Shown in pieces: positions 1 through 8,318 of a DNA stretch of 64,000 nucleotides. Both the position numbers and the translations under genes were made by a program. The DNA is taken from NCBI RefSeq assembly GCF_011440305.1, contig NZ_JAAOIW010000003.1, positions 124,001-188,000 on the forward strand. Reading direction: 5' to 3'. The DNA comes from Paenibacillus agricola. Its GTDB lineage: Bacteria; Bacillota; Bacilli; Paenibacillales; NBRC-103111. Numbering within the stretch: the stretch's first letter is position 1; each line of letters begins with the position of its first letter. The notes beneath the pieces are model-generated. The model was given only the letters and a program-made list of their open reading frames with translations, ran no database searches and was not told the DNA's origin.

Positions 1-865
1 CCCCGAGTTCCTCCTTGAAGCACCTGCTGAAATAGGATTCGGACATCCTGGCTTCATCAGCCACGTGGGAAAGAGACAAATGTTCGTTGGCATAATGAGC
101 CTCCATATATTCCATGGCCTTGTGGATGACCTGATGCTGCCCCCAGTTTCGCATCCGGCGTATTTGCTCTACATACGCGGATGTAAGTTCTCCCGCCCGC
201 AGCAGCAGTTCATCCAATGCTTCGGAAGCCGATAATAGAGGCTTCGGAAGCTCGGTGAATTTCCCACAGCTTTGAACAACAAGCTCTGTCTCCGCCAGAG
301 CGAGCGTATTCTCCAACTGCTCCGTGCACGCAGCCAAGGTCAACCCGTTTCCCAGCAGCTGATGGCAATAATGGGTCAACAACCCCAATGCCTCCGGCTC
401 CCTAACCATCCAGAGGTGCTCCGCAACTAAGGAAGCTGTACCCCGACATTCCCATAGCCTCTTACCCCGCTCCTGCTGGCTTCTGCCCTTGTTGTCTAAT
501 CTAATCGCCGATTTCTCTAGAATTTCCTCCAGTTGCTCCTGCCGAAGCGGTTTCAGTACATAATCCATAATCCCATAGCGCATCGCCTGCTGCGCATATC
601 CGAAATCATCATAACCGGATAAAATCACGATTTCCGTCTCCTGCCCTCGACTCCTGATTTCCTTAATCAGTTCCAGCCCATCCATGACAGGCATGCTGAT
701 ATCGGTAACAATCAGGTCCGGCTTTAGTCGCTCCCAAAGCGCCAGCGCCTCGCTGCCGTCTTCCGCTTCTCCACCTACATGAAACCCATGCCGGCTTCCG
801 TTAATGAGCTTGGTCAAGCTGCGCTTAATCATCACTTCATCATCCACTATCAATACGTTATACAT
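1..865 (-). CDS. YesN-type response regulator with AraC output domain (C-terminus cut by window edge)
   Basis: Cytoplasmic response regulator that should bind DNA after phosphorylation by the kinase encoded just upstream. The reading frame starts at ATG 863-865 and is open to base 1 (288 codons present). The receiver domain covers about residues 1-120, with the acidic pair D8/D9, phosphoacceptor D55 in the TDISMP motif and K105 in VLKPL. A middle linker of about 120 residues follows. From about residue 245 the first AraC helix-turn-helix begins (LSLSHVADEARMSESYFSR); the second helix-turn-helix lies outside the window. The gene sits 17 bases after the kinase stop, so the two are co-transcribed. 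The partner transporter usually found with such pairs is not visible here and may lie to the left. Confidence 0.9.
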   Translation of the reverse strand, partial: MYNVLIVDDEVMIKRSLTKLINGSRHGFHVGGEAEDGSEALALWERLKPDLIVTDISMPVMDGLELIKEIRSRGQETEIVILSGYDDFGYAQQAMRYGIMDYVLKPLRQEQLEEILEKSAIRLDNKGRSQQERGKRLWECRGTASLVAEHLWMVREPEALGLLTHYCHQLLGNGLTLAACTEQLENTLALAETELVVQSCGKFTELPKPLLSASEALDELLLRAGELTSAYVEQIRRMRNWGQHQVIHKAMEYMEAHYANEHLSLSHVADEARMSESYFSRCFKEELG

Positions 866-882
866 AAGACACCACTCTCTCT

Positions 883-2670
883 TCAGATTACTGTTTTCAA
901 CCGCATTTCGATAATGGTTCCCGTCTGATCCGATTTGGAGATGTACAATCCGTAAGGCTGTCCGTAGTTGATTCTAATGCGCTGATGTACGTTCCAGAGA
1001 CCAATGGTATCGAAGCCGCCGCTAACATTTCCGCTTTGCGCAAGCTCCTTGTAGTCGTTGGTTGCAAATGCCATATTGTAACGTTCCATCAGCCGGTTAT
1101 CCATCCCTTGCCCCCGGTCCTCTATCCGCAGGATATAGCCACCATCCTGCTGTACCCCGGAAATGCCGATATAGCTTGGTTTTTGCTTATGTGCCTGATA
1201 GCCGTGCTTAAACGCATTTTCTACCAGAGGCTGAATCATTAATCGCACCGCATTTACTTTGGGGATCATCTCGTCATCCGTACTAATGTCCACCTGTAAA
1301 ATGTTAAAGCGCTCTTGTTGGATCCCCAGATAGGTGCGAATGTAACGGATTTCGTCCAGTAGTGTCACCGCCTGCCCCGGATTACCGACGCTATAACGGA
1401 AAATATCAGCCAGCGAAGTGGTCATCCTGCTAATCGGCTGAATATCCTCGATTATCGCGTAAGAATTAATAATCTCCAACGTATTGTAAAGAAAATGCGG
1501 ATTAATTTGCGATTGCATGACCCGAAGTGCCGATTCACGTTGACGAATTTCCATCTCTTGCTCCTTCATCCGGGAGGTCTGCACCTCTTCGAGAAGACGG
1601 CCGATTTCTCCGACCATTCGATTAAAGCCTCTGTTTAAGCCCCCCAGTTCATCGTTCCTCCATTCGGGAGCTTTGACGCTTAAATCCCCCTCCTCAGCCC
1701 GGCGCATAAGTCGCTGCAGATGGGTCAACGAACGTGTCAAATTAAAGGAAAAGCCTCCAACCAGGAATAAAGCAAGACTGACCAGCATAAGACCGACCCA
1801 TACGGTAATATTTCTTAAGCTAATCATTTCCCCGTTCAATTCCTTCAGCGATACTTCTGAAATTAGCGTCCATCCGGTCATCGTAGAGCGTTCATAAATA
1901 ATGAGTCGGTTGTCCAGCTTTACTTTCTCCACATAGTAGCCATTCTGACTTTGCAGCTTTTGGCTAAGCTCGGGTGTAAGCGCCGACTTCCCCCATTTGT
2001 CTCGCTGAGGATGATATATAATCCTTCCTGCCTCATCCATAATCCATACGAATCCAGTTTCACCCAGCTTTATTTTTTCGCAAATTTTAATAATTTCATT
2101 GAGCCTGACATATACGATCAGCATTCCACTCGATTGATAGGAGACCGTATCCAAAAACCTACGTGCGATCGTCAGCATTGGAATCGACTCCAAGTACCGG
2201 TTTCCGACAATTCGATAGTTGCGCTCTCCAAGCAGCGTATCCTTATACAGCTCATAGCTTTCTTTGCCGGCTGAGGCGCTGTAGCTGGCCGTTGCAATTC
2301 CGTTTTTGGACACAATGGACAATCCATAAATATCAGGGCGCCCAAAAGTAATGCTTGGAAAAAGCTCGTCGGAAATTTTTTTGCTGATCAGAAATCGGTC
2401 GTATTGATCTTGGTCATCCGTTGTCAGCTTCATGAAGGATTGGATTTGCGGATGAAGCAACAGCGGATAGGTTATCCGCTCCAAATCCGTAAAGTATCCG
2501 TCCAGTTGGGAATTGATTTGGCCGATGAGCTGTTCGCTGTAATTGATCGCGTTATGTTCAATGCTCTCCGAAGCTTTGTCGTACCACAATGTACCAAACA
2601 CAAGCAACGGAACACACAAAAAGAAAAGAATGAGAAGCACGAGCTTTGTTTTTATTGATTGCGCTTTCAT
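883..2670 (-). CDS. YesM-type sensor histidine kinase
   Basis: Membrane sensor kinase (595 aa) paired with the response regulator downstream. I chose ATG 2668-2670, preceded by a GGGGG stretch, because the transmembrane segment then begins at residue 9; the frame stays open for 46 more codons upstream but that stretch reads like non-coding sequence. Layout: TM1 residues 9-29, extracellular dCache-like sensor about 30-288, TM2 about 289-309, HAMP about 310-362, a coiled stretch, then the His_kinase motif NPHFLYNTLE with phospho-acceptor H392 and the ATPase N-box around N485 (QPLVENAFKHG) and a G-box (EDRGQGM). This is the architecture of kinases that sense extracellular sugars or glycans. The ligand is unknown. 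Confidence 0.9.
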   Translation of the reverse strand: MKAQSIKTKLVLLILFFLCVPLLVFGTLWYDKASESIEHNAINYSEQLIGQINSQLDGYFTDLERITYPLLLHPQIQSFMKLTTDDQDQYDRFLISKKISDELFPSITFGRPDIYGLSIVSKNGIATASYSASAGKESYELYKDTLLGERNYRIVGNRYLESIPMLTIARRFLDTVSYQSSGMLIVYVRLNEIIKICEKIKLGETGFVWIMDEAGRIIYHPQRDKWGKSALTPELSQKLQSQNGYYVEKVKLDNRLIIYERSTMTGWTLISEVSLKELNGEMISLRNITVWVGLMLVSLALFLVGGFSFNLTRSLTHLQRLMRRAEEGDLSVKAPEWRNDELGGLNRGFNRMVGEIGRLLEEVQTSRMKEQEMEIRQRESALRVMQSQINPHFLYNTLEIINSYAIIEDIQPISRMTTSLADIFRYSVGNPGQAVTLLDEIRYIRTYLGIQQERFNILQVDISTDDEMIPKVNAVRLMIQPLVENAFKHGYQAHKQKPSYIGISGVQQDGGYILRIEDRGQGMDNRLMERYNMAFATNDYKELAQSGNVSGGFDTIGLWNVHQRIRINYGQPYGLYISKSDQTGTIIEMRLKTVI

Positions 2671-2783
2671 AAAATCAACCCCCACACTCCACTCTTCTGC
2701 GCCCTGTAATGTATAATCTAAATTAACATGAAATGTACCGGGAGGGAAGTTAATTATTTGAAGAATGTCTGAGCACGGGGTTA

Positions 2784-2903
2784 TCATAATGCTTCGGATG
2801 CCCCCCAATAATGGACATGGAACAATGCATCCACGCCGCCTTCGAACTCAATTGCTTGCCGATTTAATAATCGAACAGCTCGAATAAAAACCTCTTTTTG
2901 CAT
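2784..2903 (-). CDS. Small hypothetical protein, 39 aa
   Basis: A short reading frame with a strong ribosome binding site: GGAGG lies 10 bases before ATG 2901-2903. The product starts MQKEVFIRAVRLL and ends WGASEAL, with no signal peptide or membrane segment. It stops about 110 bases before the kinase start and could be the first gene of that transcript. I recognise no family. It could equally be the 5' stub of a larger gene that was lost, since the ribosome binding site is better than expected for such a short product. Confidence 0.35.
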   Translation of the reverse strand: MQKEVFIRAVRLLNRQAIEFEGGVDALFHVHYWGASEAL

Positions 2904-2964
2904 ACATTTTCTTCCTCCGTGTGAGAGATTGCTCAAGCTTTTGCACAATAGATTATGGAAGAAT

Positions 2965-3011
2965 GTTTGTGTTATTGCAAATTTTTGATGATATCAATTA
3001 TAGACACAAAC
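2965..3011 (+). promoter_or_regulatory. SigA-like promoter framed by an 8-bp inverted repeat
   Basis: TTGCAA at 2975-2980 and TATAGA at 2999-3004 with an 18-base spacer form a plausible vegetative promoter for the oxygenase operon that starts at 3090. The perfect arms GTTTGTGT (2965-2972) and ACACAAAC (3004-3011) bracket it, the right arm overlapping the -10 box. This is a reasonable operator for a dimeric repressor or for the AraC protein encoded in the operon. Not tested. Confidence 0.4.
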
Positions 3012-3089
3012 GATTATTCTCAAGCATTTTGTTTTATCTCCCCATGCTTTACACTTGGAGTATCCTAACAACTAAGGAGGGCGTTACTC

Positions 3090-3848
3090 ATGCCTGCTCA
3101 AGCTCAAGTCGAAAGAACCAATCCTCTTACCGAAGCTCAAATTGCAAAGTACAAGGAAGATGGATTTATCATTATCAAAGGTGGCTGCTCCGACGATTTG
3201 ATACACACTTTCAATGCTCACATTCATGCTATCCGATCATCTGATGAGATGCCGGATTGGGCCAAGCCCAAAAAAGGCAAAGAAACGATCAACGAAGTAG
3301 AGCGCTTCTCCGTTCGTTTATTTAATCCCCATCTTCATGATGGATTCTCGCTTCAGATGATGAAGCTCCCCATCGTCCGCGGGTCGCTCGCTCAGCTGTT
3401 GGGAGACGAAGCCACTGGCGTTCAAAGTATGTATTTCTACAAGGAACCGGACTCTCCTGGGCAAGCGGCACACCAGGATTATTATTATATTCGTAACGAG
3501 CCAAACACTTTAACCGCAACTTGGATTGCCATGGAGCTGGTCAATGAAGAAAATGGCTGCTTATGGGTCATACCCGGGTCACATAAGCTTGGAATCCTAC
3601 CTCATGGAGCCGTGAAAAATCTTAAGGAACACGAGGCTTGGACCGATGAGGTCGAGGGCGTTGATTTAAGCAAAGAAATTCCCGTCATCCTAGATCAGGG
3701 CGATATCCTTATCTTTGACAGCTTACTCATTCATTCCTCTACACGCAATCGCTCAAACCGTTGGAGGCGTTCTTATGTATGCCATTATATTCGACAGGAT
3801 TCAAAAATTGAAAGAGAGGATTTAAAACGCAAAGTATCTCTTGTATAA
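3090..3848 (+). CDS. Phytanoyl-CoA dioxygenase (PhyH) family Fe(II)/2-oxoglutarate oxygenase
   Basis: Predicted cytoplasmic hydroxylase of 252 aa using Fe(II), O2 and 2-oxoglutarate. The ATG at 3090 follows an AAGGAGGG ribosome binding site. The iron triad is visible as H128 and D130 (AHQDYYY) and H215 (LLIHSS), with R225 or R226 placed to hold 2-oxoglutarate. The PhyH signature EENGCLWVIPGSHKLG is at about 153-168. It heads a plus-strand operon with an AraC regulator (38 bases downstream) and a TIM-barrel isomerase. A paralogue with the same signature is encoded at 35939-36733, also beside an AraC gene. Members of this family in Paenibacillus sugar loci have no firm substrate, so the hydroxylated molecule is unknown; a sugar-derived or small hydroxylated compound is my inference. 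Confidence 0.88.
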   Translation: MPAQAQVERTNPLTEAQIAKYKEDGFIIIKGGCSDDLIHTFNAHIHAIRSSDEMPDWAKPKKGKETINEVERFSVRLFNPHLHDGFSLQMMKLPIVRGSLAQLLGDEATGVQSMYFYKEPDSPGQAAHQDYYYIRNEPNTLTATWIAMELVNEENGCLWVIPGSHKLGILPHGAVKNLKEHEAWTDEVEGVDLSKEIPVILDQGDILIFDSLLIHSSTRNRSNRWRRSYVCHYIRQDSKIEREDLKRKVSLV

Positions 3849-3886
3849 TAGTGGATATATTCACTTTGCAAGGGTAGGGGATAAGG

Positions 3887-4732
3887 ATGATCGAACAATT
3901 AGGGACGGAAGCCATTCCGTCCTTTAGTGTTACTGAAGCTGTTAGCGGCAGTGTTATTTACGGCCCCGGTGGGACATACGGTCCACGTCTTCAAGCAGAT
4001 TTGCAGCTTGTACTCCTGCATTCCGGTGCCATGACCGTTGAAATCGACAAAGAAAAGCATGCAGTGCCTACCGGAAATGTGGTGCTTCTTAAACCCGGAC
4101 ATATCGAAAGCTTTGTTTTCGCGGATAAACGAGAAACCTGGCATCGATGGATCGCAGTTTCAGTTGAACCGCTTGATAAGATGGCGATAGACTTCTTCGA
4201 TTCTCTCCCTCTCTTTATTCCCTTAACAGATAAGATCAATCAGATGACGGACATTATACAATCTCTGCAAAGGGATGAGGTGCAAAAAAACGAAGAGTTG
4301 GCAAGAACCTTAGGACGAGCATCTATTTTATTATATTTGACAGCATGCAACCAAGGACATATCAATGATAGGAAGCATCCCGCTGTACTGCTCGCCAAGG
4401 AGGAAATTCACAAGCGATATGCTGAGGAGTTAACACTAAGCGTCTTATCGAAGGTTACTAAAAATACACCTGAGCATCTTATTCGACTATTCCGACGTGA
4501 TGAAGATATGACGCCTATACAATATTTATGGAACTATCGTGTAAAACAGGGCATTGATTTACTGCGCAGCACCGGCTTGCAGATTGGGGAAGTCGCTGAA
4601 CAGGTAGGATTCAAAACCTCCTATCACTTTGCCCGGACGATCAAACGCCATTCTGGAAAAACCCCTAGTGAAATCCGCAAAGAAAGCTATACTAATATTA
4701 GGACACATTTAATAAGGAGTGAACTCAATTGA
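3887..4732 (+). CDS. AraC-family transcriptional regulator with cupin-like sensor domain
   Basis: DNA-binding regulator of 281 aa. Residues about 5-115 form the cupin-like arm typical of AraC proteins (VVLLKPGHIE), which would bind the effector, and about residues 180-275 carry the two helix-turn-helix motifs (LSVLSKVTKNTPEHL and IGEVAEQVGFKTSYHF). The ATG follows GGGGATAAGG. It lies between the oxygenase and the isomerase genes; its stop codon overlaps the TTG start of the isomerase, so the two are translationally coupled. It probably controls its own operon. No membrane segment is present, so the signal should be an intracellular metabolite. Confidence 0.88.
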   Translation: MIEQLGTEAIPSFSVTEAVSGSVIYGPGGTYGPRLQADLQLVLLHSGAMTVEIDKEKHAVPTGNVVLLKPGHIESFVFADKRETWHRWIAVSVEPLDKMAIDFFDSLPLFIPLTDKINQMTDIIQSLQRDEVQKNEELARTLGRASILLYLTACNQGHINDRKHPAVLLAKEEIHKRYAEELTLSVLSKVTKNTPEHLIRLFRRDEDMTPIQYLWNYRVKQGIDLLRSTGLQIGEVAEQVGFKTSYHFARTIKRHSGKTPSEIRKESYTNIRTHLIRSELN

Positions 4733-5628
4733 TAGAAAGCACTTATCATCCAATTAATGATCGTTCCGGCGCATCACCAAAAATCTCTATTCAACAATCC
4801 TGGTGGGGCATGAACGGGCTTGGTAACGGACAGCGTGAATGGACTATGGAGGAGAAATTCGAAAAAATCGCCGAGGCCGGATTTACTGGTATTCTTGGCG
4901 CGCTTCCACAGCCGCATGAAGCAGCACAATGGCGCAAGCTCCTGGATCAATACAACCTCAGCTTTGGTATTACCAGCTTTCCGTATAAACGCGAGGATCT
5001 GATCCCTATCCTGAAGCATGCGAAGGACTTTGGCGTACAGTATATAAATTCGCAAGTGATGGATTCTTTTGTTATCGATGAAGAAGCGGTTACTCTATTG
5101 AAGGAGCTTACAGAAGAAGCGGCAGCCCAAGGGGTTCCCTATTTCGTTGAAACGCATCGAGGCCGTGTAACACAGGATTTACTCCGAACCGTAGAATACG
5201 TGAAAGCCATTCCAGATCTACGTTTGACTATAGACCTATCCCACTATGTAGTTGCCGGAGAAATGGTTGGCAGTTTGGAAAAAGTGGAACCGTTATTTGA
5301 TTCACTGCTTCGGCGCACTTCGTCTATCCATGCAAGAGTATCGAATGGCGAGCAGGTTCAAGTAGATATTGGACCGAATGGCGAGCATCCCATGGTTCCG
5401 AGCTTTATGCGCTGGTGGATACAAGGAATCACCTACTGGCTGCAGCAGGCTAAGACCAGTGATATACTCCCATTCGTAATCGAGCTGGGACCTCCTTCCT
5501 ATTCGATTACTACGAATAACTTTCATTCTAATAAACAAGAAATATCAGATCGCTGGCAGCAAGCCCTTGTTCTAAAAAGTATAGCCGAAAAGGCTTGGCA
5601 TCAGGCACAGGCGCAATCGTTTAATTAA
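4729..5628 (+). CDS. Sugar phosphate isomerase/epimerase-like TIM-barrel protein
   Basis: A 299-aa member of the xylose-isomerase-like TIM-barrel (AP endonuclease 2) superfamily. The start is TTG 4729-4731, inside the stop of the AraC gene and 10 bases after GGAG; the next in-frame ATG is 27 codons later. Barrel strands with likely metal-binding residues are FVETHRG, LTIDLSHYV, IHARVSNG and FVIELGP, the familiar Glu-Asp/His-His-Glu spread. Predicted to isomerise, epimerise or cleave a keto-sugar. It is the last gene of the three-gene plus-strand operon, followed by a terminator. Confidence 0.8.
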   Translation: MIESTYHPINDRSGASPKISIQQSWWGMNGLGNGQREWTMEEKFEKIAEAGFTGILGALPQPHEAAQWRKLLDQYNLSFGITSFPYKREDLIPILKHAKDFGVQYINSQVMDSFVIDEEAVTLLKELTEEAAAQGVPYFVETHRGRVTQDLLRTVEYVKAIPDLRLTIDLSHYVVAGEMVGSLEKVEPLFDSLLRRTSSIHARVSNGEQVQVDIGPNGEHPMVPSFMRWWIQGITYWLQQAKTSDILPFVIELGPPSYSITTNNFHSNKQEISDRWQQALVLKSIAEKAWHQAQAQSFN

Positions 5629-5634
5629 GGCAGG

Positions 5635-5676
5635 AAATCCCGTGTTGGTTGGATTAACAACCTTCACGGATTTTTT
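5635..5676 (+). terminator. Rho-independent terminator of the oxygenase-AraC-isomerase operon
   Basis: An imperfect hairpin (AATCCCGTGTTGGTTG against CAACCTTCACGGATT, one bulge) is followed by a run of T residues. It starts seven bases after the isomerase stop. Confidence 0.75.
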
Positions 5677-5689
5677 GGGTTATTTTGTA

Positions 5690-5950
5690 TTAGCCCTTAA
5701 TTGCCCCGGCAGCGAGCCCGCTGACAAAGTATTTGCGCCCGACGACATTTAACAAAATAAGTACGGGAATGGCCATCAGACAAGCCCCTGTAATCGGTGT
5801 GGCATAGTCCTCTTTATATGGATTGTTCATTGTCGTGATCCCTACAGCCAAAGTCATCTTACTCTCCGATATTAAAAAGATAAGCGGGCTTAAATAATCA
5901 TTCCATGACCCCATGAATTGTAAAAGACCTACGATTCCAATCCCACTCAT
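5690..5950 (-). pseudogene. C-terminal remnant of a MalG/LplC-type ABC sugar permease
   Basis: The open frame encodes only the last 86 residues of a CUT1 permease: the tail of the EAA loop (VPLSM just upstream), the conserved FMGSWNDYLSPLIFL segment and the usual C-terminal GLAAGAIKG. A normal protein has about 275-300 residues. Upstream (5951-5990) the frame continues for about 14 codons with weakening similarity and then hits a stop, and the terminator of the next operon follows at 6001. No ribosome binding site supports a start at 5950. This is best read as the debris of a deleted transporter gene rather than a functional small protein. Confidence 0.75.
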
Positions 5951-6000
5951 CGAAAGAGGAACAGCAATCGAAGATGATGTCGCAGCAATATCTTAGACTA

Positions 6001-6048
6001 AACAAACAGGCTCTCTCCCGAATGATTCGAGTTGAGAGCCTGTTTGTT
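6001..6048 (-). terminator. Terminator of the large minus-strand catabolic operon
   Basis: Perfect 15-bp arms (AACAAACAGGCTCTC and GAGAGCCTGTTTGTT) around an 18-base loop. It lies 16 bases after the stop of the last isomerase gene and separates it from the permease remnant. Confidence 0.8.
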
Positions 6049-6063
6049 TGATTCCTCGCTATA

Positions 6064-6891
6064 CTATTCCCATTCCTGATCTACCTTTTCAAGTAATACT
6101 TTTAATGCTCGTATTGCAGTGATAACGCGTTCTGGATTACTGGCTTCAGGCAGGTAAGGTTTCAAATGAGGCTCTACCGAAAGAAATCCATCGAACTTAC
6201 TTTTTTTCAATTCAATGAGCAATTCCTCTATACAACCCTCACCAACTCCAGCGGGTACGAATTGACGTGGCTCCTGGATAGCGTCCTTGATATGAACATA
6301 ATCCAAGTAAGGTGAAATCTTGGGGTAGGCTTCATTCATAGGTTGAACACCGTTCATTACATAATTTCCCGAGTCAAACGCAGCGCGCATATGTTTAGAA
6401 TCGCAATGCGTGAGAATCTCCAGACAGCGATCATCGGTTGAACCGTATAAATTGCTGTCATTTTCCAGAATCAAAATTACATGATTGCGACTGGCAGCTT
6501 CCGTCAGAAGCTTCAGCCTATGCAGCACTTCATGACGGTGCTTCTCGACTGGCTCATTTTCCGGTAACCGATAAGAGAAAATACGAATATATGGGGTTCC
6601 AAAATAATGCGCTACAAGAATGGCCTTGTCAAGATCGTGAAGCTGGGGTTCAAACGGATCCGTAATTAAGTACTTACCGACCGGTGAAGCAATCGAAGAA
6701 ATACGAAAGCCTCTTTTTTGTATAAGGGTTTGAATACGGTCCAGCTCATCATCATTAAGATCGAGTACATTTTTGTCCCAAACTCCACGTAATTCCAAAT
6801 ACTTTAAGCCTTCCTGCTCCAGAATATCCAACTGTTCATCCAGCTCTGAGGAAATTTCATCGGCAAAACAAGTAAGTTTCACTTTACTCAC
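6064..6891 (-). CDS. Sugar phosphate isomerase/epimerase-like TIM-barrel protein
   Basis: A 275-aa xylose-isomerase-like TIM barrel. The start is GTG 6889-6891, eight bases after GAGGAG. Likely metal ligands lie in LENDSNLYG, AAFDSGNYV, YVHIKDA and SVEPHL. It is the last gene of the operon and directly follows the oxidoreductase at 6910-8100 (18-base gap), forming the third oxidoreductase-isomerase pair. The family covers epimerases, isomerases, dehydratases and glycoside-cleaving lyases; the reaction cannot be chosen from sequence alone. Confidence 0.85.
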   Translation of the reverse strand: MSKVKLTCFADEISSELDEQLDILEQEGLKYLELRGVWDKNVLDLNDDELDRIQTLIQKRGFRISSIASPVGKYLITDPFEPQLHDLDKAILVAHYFGTPYIRIFSYRLPENEPVEKHRHEVLHRLKLLTEAASRNHVILILENDSNLYGSTDDRCLEILTHCDSKHMRAAFDSGNYVMNGVQPMNEAYPKISPYLDYVHIKDAIQEPRQFVPAGVGEGCIEELLIELKKSKFDGFLSVEPHLKPYLPEASNPERVITAIRALKVLLEKVDQEWE

Positions 6892-6909
6892 CGTGCATTC
6901 TCCTCTCTA

Positions 6910-8100
6910 TTAATGGCTACCAAAGGATTTAGACATATCTTCTTTATCCGCTGAGGCTACAGGCGCTTTCTTAACGAATCGGGAGCCAGCAATTAACTCC
7001 TTCAGTTTTGCTTCAAATGCATTTGCATCAATAGGCACTGCAACCGTCTGCTTTTGAAACGAAGAAAGCATGATTCCATTGGCTAAAGTTAGGGCACCTA
7101 TGCCCTCAATACCATTCGCGATTAGCTCGCCGGTCCCATTAAGCAACCGATCAACAAACTTGGTTGTCACCACCTTATGTCCAGAAGGCTCATTGATATC
7201 AACAGTAATTTCCACTCTTTCAACTTCCATTTTGCTAAATTTCTGATCCGTTTCATTGGAATATTTCAGCATAGATATCGGGTTTTTGTAAAAAACCAGC
7301 TCGCCTTCCTCCAGCACAAGCTTACCGTGCTCACCAATAATTTCCATTCTGTTAGTTCCCGGTGATTCGCCGGTTGTTACAATTAAATGCCCGATCATAC
7401 CGTTAGTATGCTCGAAATATGCAGTGACTTCGTCTTCCACTTCGATATCATGATATTTACCAATATGCGCATGTCCGGTTATGCTGGCAGGCACTCCAAA
7501 CAACCATTGATACATGTCAAGAGTATGCGGACATTGGTTAGTTAGAATGCCCCCGCCCTCACCAGCCCAGGTAGCACGCCAATCTCCACTATTGTAATAG
7601 GCTTGAGAACGGAACCATGCGGTGTTTATCCAAGTAACTCGCGTGAGCTTACCTAACTGGCCACTTTCTACAATGCTCTTCACTTTACGGTAGAAAGGAA
7701 GGGTTCTCTCTTGAAACATGAGTGCGAATTGTAAGTCCGGGTGCAGCTTTCTGGCATTTTCATACGCATCGACCATACGCTTGGCATCATTCAAATGAAC
7801 GGCGATCGGCTTTTCGCACATGACATGAATCCCACGTTCAAAGGCAGCCAATGCAATGGTAGGATGATCATAATGCGGAACTGCAATAATGATAGCATCT
7901 AACCCCGATTGCTCCAGCAAATCTTTGTAATTGTAATAGGCTTGCGTATTTAGCTCTTTAGCATATGTATCCGCTTTCTCTTGTACAAGATCACAAACAC
8001 CTGCTACGTGAACATTGTCCATCTCCTTCAAAATTTTTGCGTGTGTGGATCCAATGTTGCCTAACCCGACCAAACCAATACTTATTTTACGTTCACTCAT
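6910..8100 (-). CDS. Gfo/Idh/MocA-family NAD(P)-dependent oxidoreductase
   Basis: A 396-aa cytoplasmic oxidoreductase. The N-terminal Rossmann fold shows GLVGLGNIGSTH (residues 9-20), the catalytic CEKP motif places K97, and the substrate domain has GGGILTNQCPH with H192. The usual Asp three or four residues before this His is replaced by the NQC stretch, which may define a subgroup. ATG 8098-8100 follows AAGGAGATAAAGG. It is paired with the isomerase downstream. The protein is closely related by eye, along its whole length, to the one encoded at 40608-41789, including the shared FRSQ, GDWRATWAGEGGG and KYHDIEVEDEV segments. Predicted to oxidise a sugar or inositol-like hydroxyl. Confidence 0.9.
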   Translation of the reverse strand: MSERKISIGLVGLGNIGSTHAKILKEMDNVHVAGVCDLVQEKADTYAKELNTQAYYNYKDLLEQSGLDAIIIAVPHYDHPTIALAAFERGIHVMCEKPIAVHLNDAKRMVDAYENARKLHPDLQFALMFQERTLPFYRKVKSIVESGQLGKLTRVTWINTAWFRSQAYYNSGDWRATWAGEGGGILTNQCPHTLDMYQWLFGVPASITGHAHIGKYHDIEVEDEVTAYFEHTNGMIGHLIVTTGESPGTNRMEIIGEHGKLVLEEGELVFYKNPISMLKYSNETDQKFSKMEVERVEITVDINEPSGHKVVTTKFVDRLLNGTGELIANGIEGIGALTLANGIMLSSFQKQTVAVPIDANAFEAKLKELIAGSRFVKKAPVASADKEDMSKSFGSH

Positions 8101-8318
8101 ATCCTTTATCTCCTTCAGTTAGTGCTATGATATACGGCTCTATCTTAGTGTAGGACATTACAAATGCAACTTCCTTGTATTATTTGATGAATAAGTGGGA
8201 ATTATTGACTTAATCAAGACAAACATGCAGCAATCTCATTATGAGGTTCCACAAGTCACCTTTCGTCTTAAGCAAAATCTTTATGGCTTCGAACAACACG
8301 GAAACCCCTATGAGAGGT

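Noticed and set aside
883-2808. A longer kinase start at base 2808
   Set aside because: The extra 46 residues precede the membrane anchor without family resemblance, and ATG 2670 fits the domain layout.
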